NCBI GenBank assembly: GCA_003522085.1
Contig: DPGI01000008.1
Coordinates: 1 to 29,479 of the forward strand
Source of the DNA: Clostridiales bacterium
GTDB taxonomy: Bacteria; Bacillota; Clostridia; Christensenellales; UBA1242
Direction: 5' to 3'
Length of the DNA: 29,479 bases
Translations under genes and position numbers: made by a program
Part shown: piece by piece, positions 8,487-15,475 of the stretch
Numbering within the stretch: the stretch's first letter is position 1
How the letters are laid out: each line of letters opens with the position of its first letter
The notes under the pieces: model-generated
Told to the model about the DNA's origin: nothing
The model's database searches: none
Seen by the model: the letters and a program-made list of their open reading frames with translations, nothing else

Positions 8487-9671
8487 TTACCATTGGTCAA
8501 ATATATCCTGCATCCTTTGCAAATATGACCTTGCCTTTACTTTTTCCATTGTAACAATTTTCCCTGAAAATAGCAAGTTATTATCAAACATAATTTCAAA
8601 CTCTCCTACTTTTGTGCCTTCGTTTTTTATTGGAGCGATGGATTGAGCAAGGTTTATGCTTACCCTCACTCTTTCCAATTCGTTTTTAGTAAGCGGATAA
8701 ACAAAGTTTTCGTTGTGTCCGATTTTCACGCTGTCGGTAGAGCCGCTTTCAACCTTTATGGTTTGTGGAAGTTTAACAAGATTTGTAAGATTGCACAAAG
8801 AATAGTTTTCAAAGCCCCATTCTAAAAGGCTTGTGCACTCTTCAAACATAGGGCGGCAATTCAATACGACAGCAACAAGTGTCATGCCTTTTCGCTCTGC
8901 TGCGGCAACAAGACATCTGCCTGCGTCGTCGGTAAAGCCGGTTTTAACGCCTATCGCGCCGTCAAAGGTTCGCAAAAGTTTGTTTTTATTGCACAAATAT
9001 CTGTTTTTACCTTCGGCACTTGTAATCTTTTTGTTTTGAGTTGATGCAATCTCCCTAAACGTTGGATTTTTTAAAGCATATGCGGCGATGTGAGCTAAGT
9101 CGCTGGCGGAGGTGTAATGCCCTTCTTCGTCTAAACCATGAGTGTTTTCAAAGTGAGTGTTTTTTGCGCCAAGACGATGCGCCGTAAAGTTCATAAGGTC
9201 GACAAAATGTTCTGTGCTGCCACCGACTCTTTCACCTATCGCTACGCTTGCATCGTTGCCCGAAACCAGCATTAAGCCATACAGCAAATCGCGCAGTGAA
9301 TGTTTTTCACCTTCACGCAGATAAAGCGACGTTCCGCTCACGCCGATAGCCTTTGGCGAAACTTCAAAAACTTCGTCAAGATTGTCACAATTTTCAATGG
9401 CTGTTATCGCTGTCATAATTTTTGTTGTGCTTGCCATAGGCAGACGTGCATTGCTGTTTTTTTCAGTCAATATTCTGCCACTGCCCGCTTCGATAAGACA
9501 CATGGCTTTGGCTTGCGAGGCGGAGGCACAATCTGCATAAGTTAGTAGCGGTGCAACTCTAAACGCTCCAAAGCAAAACGAAGCAAGCATAATAAAAGCA
9601 AGCGCAAGCAGCGAAAGCGCAGAAAAAATTGAAATGAAATTAGTTTTCAGTTTCTTGTTTTTGTTTTTCAT
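8487..9671 (-). CDS. dacF: D-alanyl-D-alanine carboxypeptidase, DacF-type penicillin-binding protein
   Basis: This serine peptidase trims the terminal D-Ala from peptidoglycan stem peptides outside the membrane. A hydrophobic segment at about residues 11-35 acts as signal or anchor. The three active-site motifs of the S11 family are present: S81-T-T-K84, S137-G-N139 and K243-T-G245. A C-terminal beta domain follows. The 394-residue length matches DacF/DacB proteins. The ATG lies inside the end of gerW, so the coding regions overlap by 32 bases, and the ribosome site is a strong GGTGGAGGA. Family knowledge ties DacF to sporulation or vegetative wall maturation; the neighbour GerW favours a sporulation link, which is inference. 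Confidence 0.93.
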   Translation of the reverse strand: MKNKNKKLKTNFISIFSALSLLALAFIMLASFCFGAFRVAPLLTYADCASASQAKAMCLIEAGSGRILTEKNSNARLPMASTTKIMTAITAIENCDNLDEVFEVSPKAIGVSGTSLYLREGEKHSLRDLLYGLMLVSGNDASVAIGERVGGSTEHFVDLMNFTAHRLGAKNTHFENTHGLDEEGHYTSASDLAHIAAYALKNPTFREIASTQNKKITSAEGKNRYLCNKNKLLRTFDGAIGVKTGFTDDAGRCLVAAAERKGMTLVAVVLNCRPMFEECTSLLEWGFENYSLCNLTNLVKLPQTIKVESGSTDSVKIGHNENFVYPLTKNELERVRVSINLAQSIAPIKNEGTKVGEFEIMFDNNLLFSGKIVTMEKVKARSYLQRMQDIFDQW

Positions 9672-10044
9672 TTTCCTCCACCTTTGCTAAAAGTGCGTTA
9701 AACATATTAAGCACTGTTTGATAAAGCGATTTGTTTTCAACATTAACAAAATTTATTTCTCCTTTTGATTCAATCAAAAAGCCAACTGGTGTCACGCTCA
9801 TGCCGCCGCTTGACCCACCTGCCATTGGGAAATGATTGGCCACTCGTCTTGACGAAAGGTCGGCATATTCGCCGCCGCCGACAACATAGCCAACAGTTAC
9901 TTTTGATATTGGAATGATTGTTGTCCCGTCTTCACAAACAACCTTTTCGCCCACGATAGTTGACGAATCGACGATGGTTTTTATCTTGTCCATCGACGAT
10001 GAAATCAAATCGTTGATTGTGTCGTTATTTTCAAAAAACTTCAT
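9640..10044 (-). CDS. gerW: GerW (YtfJ) sporulation protein
   Basis: The 134-residue product matches the small GerW/YtfJ family, needed in Bacillus for germination with L-alanine and found in most endospore formers. The diagnostic core is TIVGEKVVCEDGTTIIP, then ISKVTVGYVVGGGEY and a Gly/Ser-rich GGSSGGMSVTPVGFL. The segment after residue 120 is Glu/Lys/Gln-rich. It follows a DUF2953 gene, as ytfJ follows ytfI in B. subtilis, and shares 32 bases with dacF. The ribosome site is GGGGG, 5 bases from the ATG. Its presence suggests that the organism descends from spore formers, not that it must sporulate now. Confidence 0.9.
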   Translation of the reverse strand: MKFFENNDTINDLISSSMDKIKTIVDSSTIVGEKVVCEDGTTIIPISKVTVGYVVGGGEYADLSSRRVANHFPMAGGSSGGMSVTPVGFLIESKGEINFVNVENKSLYQTVLNMFNALLAKVEENEKQKQETEN

Positions 10045-10085
10045 AATACCCCCAATATGTTGTATCTATTATGCAGACATAACAT

Positions 10086-10664
10086 CTAATTTTTCATTTC
10101 TTTCATTTTTTTCTTACTTAGAATAACCGAAATTATAAAAGAATATACCACATCAAACAAAGATATTGAAAGGTTTATAACAGTGGCAAGATTTGCCACC
10201 TTTTTATTGAAAGACGACGTGTTGTAAAGCTGTAGTGATGCGGTTGGTTTTTTGTTTTTTAGCGACGTAAAAAATATCAAAACCGCTATGTTTATAACGC
10301 CGCAAACCATGCTTGTTAAAAATGCATCATTTAGTCCTACATTGTAAAATACTTCGATAAATCTCAGCCGCGTTTTGTCTTTTATTTGAGTTGAAAACTC
10401 TTCATAAAGCGCAATTTCGGGCGAATCAAAATCTATTTGTTTTTCTTTTGTTTCTTCTTCATCTTTCAGTTTTATTTCTCTTCCCTCTATCTCAAATTTA
10501 AAATATTGCAATTTTTTTCGGAAAAGATAAATGCAAAAAACACCGCTCTTGTCAAGTAGGTTAAACGACAGGCGCACTTCTAAAAATATTGGCATAACAA
10601 GTAATATTATAATGACTGTGGGGATTAAAAAATAAAGACTACTCATATCTGATAGTCTTGACAT
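10086..10664 (-). CDS. DUF2953 membrane protein (YtfI-like)
   Basis: The 192-residue protein has a hydrophobic N terminus (about residues 9-27), a basic and aromatic block (RLSFNLLDKSGVFCIYLFRKKLQYFKFE) typical of DUF2953, a second hydrophobic run near residue 120 and a third near 172. Family function is unknown; the constant pairing with GerW suggests a role in the spore or its membranes. There is a second ATG 6 codons in, and neither start has a clear ribosome site. Only about 20 bases separate this start from the terminator of the preceding gene, so no separate promoter is visible; transcription of the DUF2953-to-S1 run may begin inside the terminator region or depend on read-through. Confidence 0.75.
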   Translation of the reverse strand: MSRLSDMSSLYFLIPTVIIILLVMPIFLEVRLSFNLLDKSGVFCIYLFRKKLQYFKFEIEGREIKLKDEEETKEKQIDFDSPEIALYEEFSTQIKDKTRLRFIEVFYNVGLNDAFLTSMVCGVINIAVLIFFTSLKNKKPTASLQLYNTSSFNKKVANLATVINLSISLFDVVYSFIISVILSKKKMKEMKN

Positions 10665-10683
10665 TTTTTTAAAGTTTATGAAA

Positions 10684-10707
10684 AAAGCAGCTTTATTTTG
10701 CTGCTTT
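10684..10707 (-). terminator. Intrinsic terminator of the glycosyltransferase gene
   Basis: An 8-pair stem AAAGCAGC/GCTGCTTT with an 8-base loop lies just after the stop at 10711, followed on the minus strand by a T-run. It ends the Ord-glycosyltransferase transcript. Confidence 0.8.
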
Positions 10708-10710
10708 CTT

Positions 10711-11970
10711 TTACTTTTTATTTATTGTATTTTTGGCTTTTTGTTTTTTTTGCAAAGGCTCGCCCTTGCCCTTTTTAAGCATACGTTTAATTTGTGCATT
10801 GACTTCTGCATAATCTACGTCTTTAACTTGACTGTAATCAGTTTCGTCGGCAAGCATATCTTTAACAAGGTTTGATGTAGCATTTGGTCTACGGATTCTT
10901 GCAACGTTTTCTCGCATTTCAACAAGTTGTCGTGGATTGTTGAGCAATTCATTCATGATTTCAATCAACATTTTATCATTTTTATATTGACGCGCTGCAC
11001 CTTCGCGGACAAGCATTTTAACATTGACTGCTTCTTGTTCTGGAAGTTTTTTGCAGCAAATCATAGGCAGATATTTATTGAGTGATTCAGTAACTGAAAC
11101 CCCACCCGCTTTGCCGATAATGGCATCTGCTGCACTCATAAGAATGTCAACGTTGTTTGCAAAACCATAGTTTATGATTTTGATGCTGTCAGATGGCTTT
11201 AATTTGTCGATTCTCTTTTTTGATTTTTCATCTTTCCCATTGGCAACAATTATTTGAAGTGAGCGACCTTTAATGTGTTTTACAAGATTTTTAACAATCT
11301 TATAATTACCGCTCCAAAAGCCGCCACCAAACATAACAAGCACGGTGAATATGCCGTCTTTTAAACCCAATTTTGCACGCGCTTCTTCTTTGTCTATTTT
11401 CTTTGAAAACTTTTCGTTTACTGTTAGACCATATGGCATGATTTGTTCGCGTTTAAAGCCTTTTGAAACCATTGTCGGAACATAACTTTCGTTTGGAACA
11501 AGCAAATAATCTATGCCTGTTGCAGCCTCCCAGAATGGGCAAACTGCATAATCAAACACGAATGAATAAACTTTTGCTGGGATTGGATAAAGTTTGCGCA
11601 AGTTGGTTATCATTACGCATGGCAAAAAGTGAGACGCATAGATGGCGTCAGGTTGATATTCATTTATGAGTTTTAACAACTTGTCATAAAGTTTAAAAAC
11701 TCCCGGTTGAACTGGTGATTTATAATACTTTTTTGGATCAGCCTTTTGATAGTGTCTGAAAAATGCATTATAAAGATGTGGAAAATGCTGGCATGCAATT
11801 CCGTAGCCTGTTTCCTGGATCCATATAAACATTTTATCGTCGCAATATTCATGCAAAAGATCAACAATCTTTACTTCTGCCCCTCTTTTTTCAAGTCCTT
11901 CTTTAACAGCTTTTGCAGCAGAGTTGTGTCCGTTGCCGGCTGTAACGGTTAAAATAAGATATTTTTTCAT
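10711..11970 (-). CDS. MGDG synthase/UgtP-like diacylglycerol glycosyltransferase (GT28)
   Basis: The enzyme probably moves a hexose from a UDP-sugar to diacylglycerol at the membrane, making glycolipids or lipoteichoic acid anchors. The N-terminal acceptor domain has TVTAGNGHNSAAKAVKEGL, the MurG-like GxGH motif of MGDG synthases. The C-terminal GT-B domain has GKAGGVSVTES (GKAGG at residues 286-290) and a LPEQEAVN block that binds the nucleotide sugar. I chose ATG 11970 (419 residues): it has AGGA 5 bases upstream, whereas the TTG 12 codons earlier lies in the previous gene. Sixteen bases separate it from the Ord-like gene. The last 30 residues are Lys-rich. Acceptor and sugar are inferred from family only. 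Confidence 0.83.
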   Translation of the reverse strand: MKKYLILTVTAGNGHNSAAKAVKEGLEKRGAEVKIVDLLHEYCDDKMFIWIQETGYGIACQHFPHLYNAFFRHYQKADPKKYYKSPVQPGVFKLYDKLLKLINEYQPDAIYASHFLPCVMITNLRKLYPIPAKVYSFVFDYAVCPFWEAATGIDYLLVPNESYVPTMVSKGFKREQIMPYGLTVNEKFSKKIDKEEARAKLGLKDGIFTVLVMFGGGFWSGNYKIVKNLVKHIKGRSLQIIVANGKDEKSKKRIDKLKPSDSIKIINYGFANNVDILMSAADAIIGKAGGVSVTESLNKYLPMICCKKLPEQEAVNVKMLVREGAARQYKNDKMLIEIMNELLNNPRQLVEMRENVARIRRPNATSNLVKDMLADETDYSQVKDVDYAEVNAQIKRMLKKGKGEPLQKKQKAKNTINKK

Positions 11971-11986
11971 AACTTTCCTAATTTTA

Positions 11987-13063
11987 TTATTTGATATATT
12001 TTTCAAGTGGCAACACTTTAAATGTATTTGTTGCCATCTTTTCTGTTGTAGTATATCCGCTTGGCGCGTTGATTACATCAGGGATTCTGTTGATACAACT
12101 TGCGCAAGTGAGTTCGACAGTCGAAGGACGATTGATTGTGACTTGTGTGTTTGGCTCGCCAATAATTGTCCAATCGTTGCAGTCAAATTCTGTTTTGTCA
12201 TAAACCTTTCCAACGCATTCGGTTTCAATGGTGATCCCTTGCTTTGTTGTGGTTGTAACAACTGCGCTCATTCCCGTGCATTGACCTTTTTTAATGTCCA
12301 TTTTAAGGGTGTCTGAGTGAAGTTTGCTTTTTGCAATGTGAGGAACGCATTTTTGTGTTTGGCTTTTGATTGTCAAGCCAAGCTTAGAGCAAAGCCAGCC
12401 GTTTACATTCCACATATAACTTGGCATAAATGTGCCGTTTTTGATGAGTTTTTCGCGAGCCGCTGGGCTGATGTTGTCGGCCGATGCAACTTCTTTGTCA
12501 AACTCTTCGGTTGTGAGCCCTGCACCGTGTGCACGAGCCAAGGCGATGCCGTAATCTTCAACATTATAGCTTGATTTGCCTTGAATTTTTGTTATTGAAT
12601 GTGTCGCTCCTGCAAGCGTTGTGATAAGATTGCCCCAGAAAACGTCTTGATAGCCGCTTCCACAGATTGTGCACCCCTTCTCTTTTGCCACTTTGTCTAA
12701 CTTAGCAAAAATTGCTGGGTTGGAGTTTTGTGGATAAAACGCTTCTTCACAAGTTGTGATTGCATTTACACCGTTTTGCGCGCAGATTGCAAGCGCGTCT
12801 TCAACGTCGACGATTAAACTCATTGTTGTTATGACTGCAACGTCAGGTTTAACCTTTTTCAAAAAAGCGTCAAAATTTTTGGCATGGTCAATTTTTACGC
12901 CAACTTTCTTTTTTGCTCCAATTATTTCACTGATGTCTTTTCCTATTTTTGATTCGTCAATATCAAATGCGCCTACAATTTTGACTCCTTTTTCAAGTGC
13001 ATATCTCATTGTGTAAACGCTCATTTTCCCACATCCATATTGGACCATTGTGATTTTTGACAT
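11987..13063 (-). CDS. Ord-like NAD(P)-dependent amine dehydrogenase (2,4-diaminopentanoate dehydrogenase family)
   Basis: The 358-residue product begins with a Rossmann fold (VQYGCGKM at residues 7-14, then IVGAFDIDESKIG) and continues with a region resembling dihydrodipicolinate/diaminopimelate dehydrogenases. NGVNAITTCEEAFYP and CTICGSGYQDVFWGNL look like the substrate domain of 2,4-diaminopentanoate dehydrogenase (Ord), which oxidatively deaminates the product of ornithine mutase in clostridial ornithine fermentation. A strong AGGAGG precedes the ATG. No ornithine aminomutase or thiolase gene is nearby, so the substrate may differ; family membership is more certain than the reaction. It sits just upstream of the glycolipid glycosyltransferase, whose relation to it is unclear. 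Confidence 0.65.
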   Translation of the reverse strand: MSKITMVQYGCGKMSVYTMRYALEKGVKIVGAFDIDESKIGKDISEIIGAKKKVGVKIDHAKNFDAFLKKVKPDVAVITTMSLIVDVEDALAICAQNGVNAITTCEEAFYPQNSNPAIFAKLDKVAKEKGCTICGSGYQDVFWGNLITTLAGATHSITKIQGKSSYNVEDYGIALARAHGAGLTTEEFDKEVASADNISPAAREKLIKNGTFMPSYMWNVNGWLCSKLGLTIKSQTQKCVPHIAKSKLHSDTLKMDIKKGQCTGMSAVVTTTTKQGITIETECVGKVYDKTEFDCNDWTIIGEPNTQVTINRPSTVELTCASCINRIPDVINAPSGYTTTEKMATNTFKVLPLEKYIK

Positions 13064-13203
13064 ATCTGCCTCCTAAATGTATAAACATTTTACAATTTTT
13101 TGAAAATCTTTGCAAATGATTATGCCCTTTTTTATTTTTTGAGTATACTAAAAGTGTTGAAAAAATCATTTTTGACAAATTTTATAAGAAAATGGGAGAA
13201 CTT

Positions 13204-14679
13204 ATGAAAAAAGCATTTGATAACAAAAAATATCTCACTTTGCAAAAAGAGCATATCATGGAAAGAATCAATATGTTTGGAGGCAAACTTTACCTTGAAC
13301 TTGGGGGCAAACTTTTCGACGATTTGCATGCTTCAAGAGTTTTGCCAGGATTTGAGCCAGATGTTAAAATCAAATTGCTTGAAAGTATGAAAGATAAAGC
13401 TGAAATTTTGATGTGCATCAGTGCAAACGACATCGAAAAAAACAGAATACGCGCCGATTTAGGTCTTAGCTATGACCGCGAAGTTCTTAGACTTATTGAT
13501 AATTTTAGAAAACTTGGTCTTTATGTTTCATCTATTATAATCACCCTTTATAAAGGACAATCAAGCGCGCAAAAATTTGCTAACTTGCTTAAAAACCGCG
13601 GTGAAAGAGTTTATTTCCACAAATATACAAAGGGCTATCCAAACGATATCGAAACAATAGTTTCTGAAGAAGGATACGGCGCAAACGACTATATCGAAAC
13701 ATCAAGACCTCTTGTTGTTGTTACTGCTCCTGGGCCATCAAGCGGAAAACTTGCAACTTGTCTTAGCCAACTTTATCACGAATATAAACGCGGAATCAGC
13801 GCAGGATACGCTAAGTTTGAGACATTCCCTGTTTGGAACTTGCCACTTAAACACCCTGTAAACGTCGCATATGAGGCCGCTACAGCCGATATTAAAGATG
13901 TAAACATGATTGACCCATATCACTTCAACAAATATGGAGTTTTGGCTGTAAACTACAACCGCGACATCGAAGTTTTCCCTGTGCTTAAAAACATTCTTCG
14001 CAAAATCACAGGCAAAGATGTTTATTACTCTCCAACAGACATGGGCGTTAATATGGTTGGCTATGCCATAACCGACGATAAAGCCGCACAAGAAGCTTCA
14101 ATTCACGAAATTATAAGAAGATATTATGCTTATTCTTGCGCAAACAAGAAAGGTCAAGTTTCATATGAAGCAGTTGACCGCGTTAAAATGTTGCTTAACG
14201 AACTTGAAGTCAGTCCACAAGAACTTGATGTCATTAAAACTGCAAAAGCAGTAAGTAAAGAAAGCGGCTTGCCTTGTATTGCACTTAAACTTCCAAACGG
14301 CAAAATTTTAACCGGGAAAAGTAAAGATATTGTTTCGGCTGCCGGAGCAGTGGTTTTGAATGCGCTTAAAACTATGGAAAATATCGACGATCACCCTCTT
14401 ATTAGCGATTGCGTATTAAAACCAATTCTCAAATTAAAAAATGAAGTTCTTGGGTCACTATCCTCGCAACTTTCGCTTGACGATGTGTTGATAGCTTTGT
14501 CTATTTGTGCAATAAAAGATGACGAAGCTGCACAATGTTTGCAAGCTCTTTCAAAACTTAAAGGTTGCGAAGCGCATTCAACCTATATAATCTCAACATC
14601 TGATGAACAAACATTAAAGAAATTAGGTGTTTACTTATCTTGTGAACCTCAATTTGAAACGAATAAATTGTTTGGATAA
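13204..14679 (+). CDS. DUF1846 family protein
   Basis: The 491-residue product is full-length for DUF1846, a conserved cytosolic family whose structure is known but whose function is not settled. Typical blocks are YLELGGKLFDDLHASRVLPGF near the N terminus, VVVTAPGPSSGKLATCLSQLYHE (a nucleotide- or phosphate-binding-like loop near residue 175), MIDPYHFNKYGVLAVNYNRD and YSPTDMGVNMVGYAI. I chose the second ATG (13204), not 13192, because GGGAGA lies 6 bases upstream. It is one of few plus-strand genes here, transcribed alone, with the tRNA promoter 36 bases after its stop and no clear terminator between them. The TPGPSSGKL-like loop is compatible with kinase or ATPase activity, but I do not assign one. 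Confidence 0.88.
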   Translation: MKKAFDNKKYLTLQKEHIMERINMFGGKLYLELGGKLFDDLHASRVLPGFEPDVKIKLLESMKDKAEILMCISANDIEKNRIRADLGLSYDREVLRLIDNFRKLGLYVSSIIITLYKGQSSAQKFANLLKNRGERVYFHKYTKGYPNDIETIVSEEGYGANDYIETSRPLVVVTAPGPSSGKLATCLSQLYHEYKRGISAGYAKFETFPVWNLPLKHPVNVAYEAATADIKDVNMIDPYHFNKYGVLAVNYNRDIEVFPVLKNILRKITGKDVYYSPTDMGVNMVGYAITDDKAAQEASIHEIIRRYYAYSCANKKGQVSYEAVDRVKMLLNELEVSPQELDVIKTAKAVSKESGLPCIALKLPNGKILTGKSKDIVSAAGAVVLNALKTMENIDDHPLISDCVLKPILKLKNEVLGSLSSQLSLDDVLIALSICAIKDDEAAQCLQALSKLKGCEAHSTYIISTSDEQTLKKLGVYLSCEPQFETNKLFG

Positions 14680-14714
14680 AGTTAAAATTATTGTAAATTT
14701 TTATCAAAAATCAA

Positions 14715-14744
14715 TTGACAAATTTTATCGATATAATGTATAAT
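14715..14744 (+). promoter_or_regulatory. Near-consensus sigma-A promoter of the tRNA-Ile/tRNA-Leu cluster
   Basis: A perfect TTGACA (14715-14720) and a perfect TATAAT (14739-14744) are separated by 18 bases; an overlapping second TATAAT at 14732 is badly spaced. Initiation near 14751 would start the transcript almost at the leader hairpin. This is the strongest promoter in the window, as expected for stable RNA. Confidence 0.85.
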
Positions 14745-14749
14745 AAATT

Positions 14750-14770
14750 CAGTCCTTGGTTAAAGGACTG
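14750..14770 (+). other. Leader hairpin of the tRNA transcript
   Basis: CAGTCCTT (14750-14757) can pair perfectly with AAGGACTG (14763-14770) across a 5-base loop. Its position at the predicted 5' end of the transcript suggests a stabilising or processing structure; no T-run follows, so it is not a terminator. Confidence 0.55.
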
Positions 14771-14782
14771 AAAATATTATAT

Positions 14783-14817
14783 AGTCGCGTAGCTCAGTCG
14801 GTTAGAGTACCACCCTG
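14783..14817 (+). pseudogene. Broken tRNA-Ile copy, 5' half only
   Basis: These 35 bases match the first 35 bases of the intact tRNA-Ile at 14924 with one change (T for C at 14808, at the end of the D stem, leaving a G-T pair). The match stops inside the anticodon, after its first base; what follows (TTAGGAGC) cannot complete the anticodon stem, and there is no T arm or acceptor partner. It is thus a 5' tRNA half joined to unrelated sequence. It could be a remnant of insertion or duplication, or an assembly artefact. Confidence 0.75.
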
Positions 14818-14923
14818 TTAGGAGCAAAGCGACGCATCAAACCATTTAAACTTCTTGACTTGGTTTGATATAAGTGGGGTTACCCACCGCCACGTAAAAT
14901 AATAAGCGGGAATAAAATAATAT
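14818..14923 (+). repeat. Structured insert after the broken tRNA-Ile; one end resembles the tRNA-Leu repeat inverted
   Basis: This stretch holds no gene. It contains a 9-pair hairpin, ATCAAACCA with TGGTTTGAT (about 14835-14870), and a short hairpin GTGGG-GTTA-CCCAC (about 14874-14887). Near its left end, 14822-14835 reads GAGCAAAGCGACGC. The reverse complement of the repeat core at the tRNA-Leu locus (15245-15258) reads GAGCGGGGCGACGC, identical at 11 of 14 bases, and it too is followed by a 9-pair hairpin. I infer a diverged, oppositely oriented member of the same element family. Confidence 0.45.
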
Positions 14924-15000
14924 AGTCGCGTAGCTCAGTCGGTTAGAGCACCACCCTGATAAGGTGGGGGTCGGTGGTTCGAGTCCACTCGCGACTACCA
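14924..15000 (+). tRNA. tRNA-Ile(GAT)
   Basis: A complete 77-base tRNA: acceptor AGTCGCG/CGCGACT, D stem GCTC/GAGC, anticodon stem CCACC/GGTGG with loop CTGATAA (anticodon GAT), T arm GGTGG-TTCGAGT-CCACT (one G-T pair), discriminator A and encoded CCA. It follows its own broken 5' half by 106 bases and precedes tRNA-Leu by 6 bases, so both mature tRNAs come from one transcript. Confidence 0.97.
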
Positions 15001-15006
15001 TAATTT

Positions 15007-15088
15007 GCGAGCGTGGCGGAATGGCAGACGCGCATGTTTAAGGGGCATGTTCGAAAGAGTGTGGGTTCAAGTCCCACCGCTCGCACCA
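15007..15088 (+). tRNA. tRNA-Leu with anticodon AAG
   Basis: The 82-base class II tRNA has acceptor GCGAGCG/CGCTCGC, a D arm GCG/CGC with the leucine-type long loop, anticodon stem CATGT/GCATG, an 11-base variable arm, T arm GTGGG-TTCAAGT-CCCAC, discriminator A and encoded CCA. The 7-base anticodon loop TTAAGGG places AAG at positions 34-36, with G37. A34 in bacteria is normally confined to tRNA-Arg(ACG); a leucine AAG tRNA would need A-to-inosine editing by TadA to read CTC and CTA as well as CTT. The last 12 bases and the terminator recur in tandem downstream. Confidence 0.9.
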
Positions 15089-15096
15089 TTAAAAGT

Positions 15097-15124
15097 AGTA
15101 GTAACATTGGTTACTATTTTTTTT
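15097..15124 (+). terminator. Terminator of the tRNA-Ile/tRNA-Leu transcript, first copy
   Basis: The stem AGTAGTAAC/GTTACTATT (9 pairs, one G-T) with loop ATTG is followed by a run of T. It begins 9 bases after the CCA end of tRNA-Leu. Confidence 0.85.
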
Positions 15125-15272
15125 ATTTAAAATCACAGCAAATTTTTTAGGTGGGACTTTCAAGTCCTTCCTGTCGGATCCGGACCGCGAGCAAGTCGCT
15201 CCCGGCTTTGGCTAAAAACAAGCACACCGGCTTGTTTTCTTAACGCGTCGCCCCGCTCGCACCATTAAAAGT

Positions 15273-15299
15273 AGTAGTAACATTAGTTACTATTTTTTT
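15273..15299 (+). terminator. Second copy of the tRNA-Leu terminator
   Basis: The same stem as at 15097 with loop ATTA (one substitution) and one T fewer in the tract. It lies in the second unit of the tandem repeat. Confidence 0.8.
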
Positions 15300-15447
15300 A
15301 TTTAAAATCACAGCAAATTTTTTAGGTGGGACTTTCAAGTCCTTCCTGTCGGACCCGGACCGCGAGCAAGTCGCTCCCGGCTTTGGCTAAAAACAAGCTC
15401 ACCGGCTTGTTTTCTTAACGCGTCGCCCCGCTCGCACCATTAAAAGT

Positions 15448-15475
15448 AGTAGTAACATTGGTTACTATTTTTTTT
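15448..15475 (+). terminator. Third copy of the tRNA-Leu terminator
   Basis: This copy has the same stem, loop ATTG and T-tract as the first. The repeat ends just after it, next to the convergent clpX terminator. Confidence 0.8.

Noticed and set aside
11924..12316. A 130-codon plus-strand reading frame
   Set aside because: It lies opposite the Ord-like and glycosyltransferase genes, has many Cys and Phe codons typical of an antisense shadow, and has no ribosome site.
14783..15000. A tRNA-Ile with a group I-type intron
   Set aside because: The downstream sequence is a complete second tRNA and not a missing 3' half alone. The insert is about 100 bases, too short for a group I intron, and no core pairings were seen.
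15143..15240. A short open frame inside the repeat core, from a GTG near 15153
   Set aside because: It has about 30 codons, no ribosome site and lies in hairpin-rich sequence, so it is likely chance.
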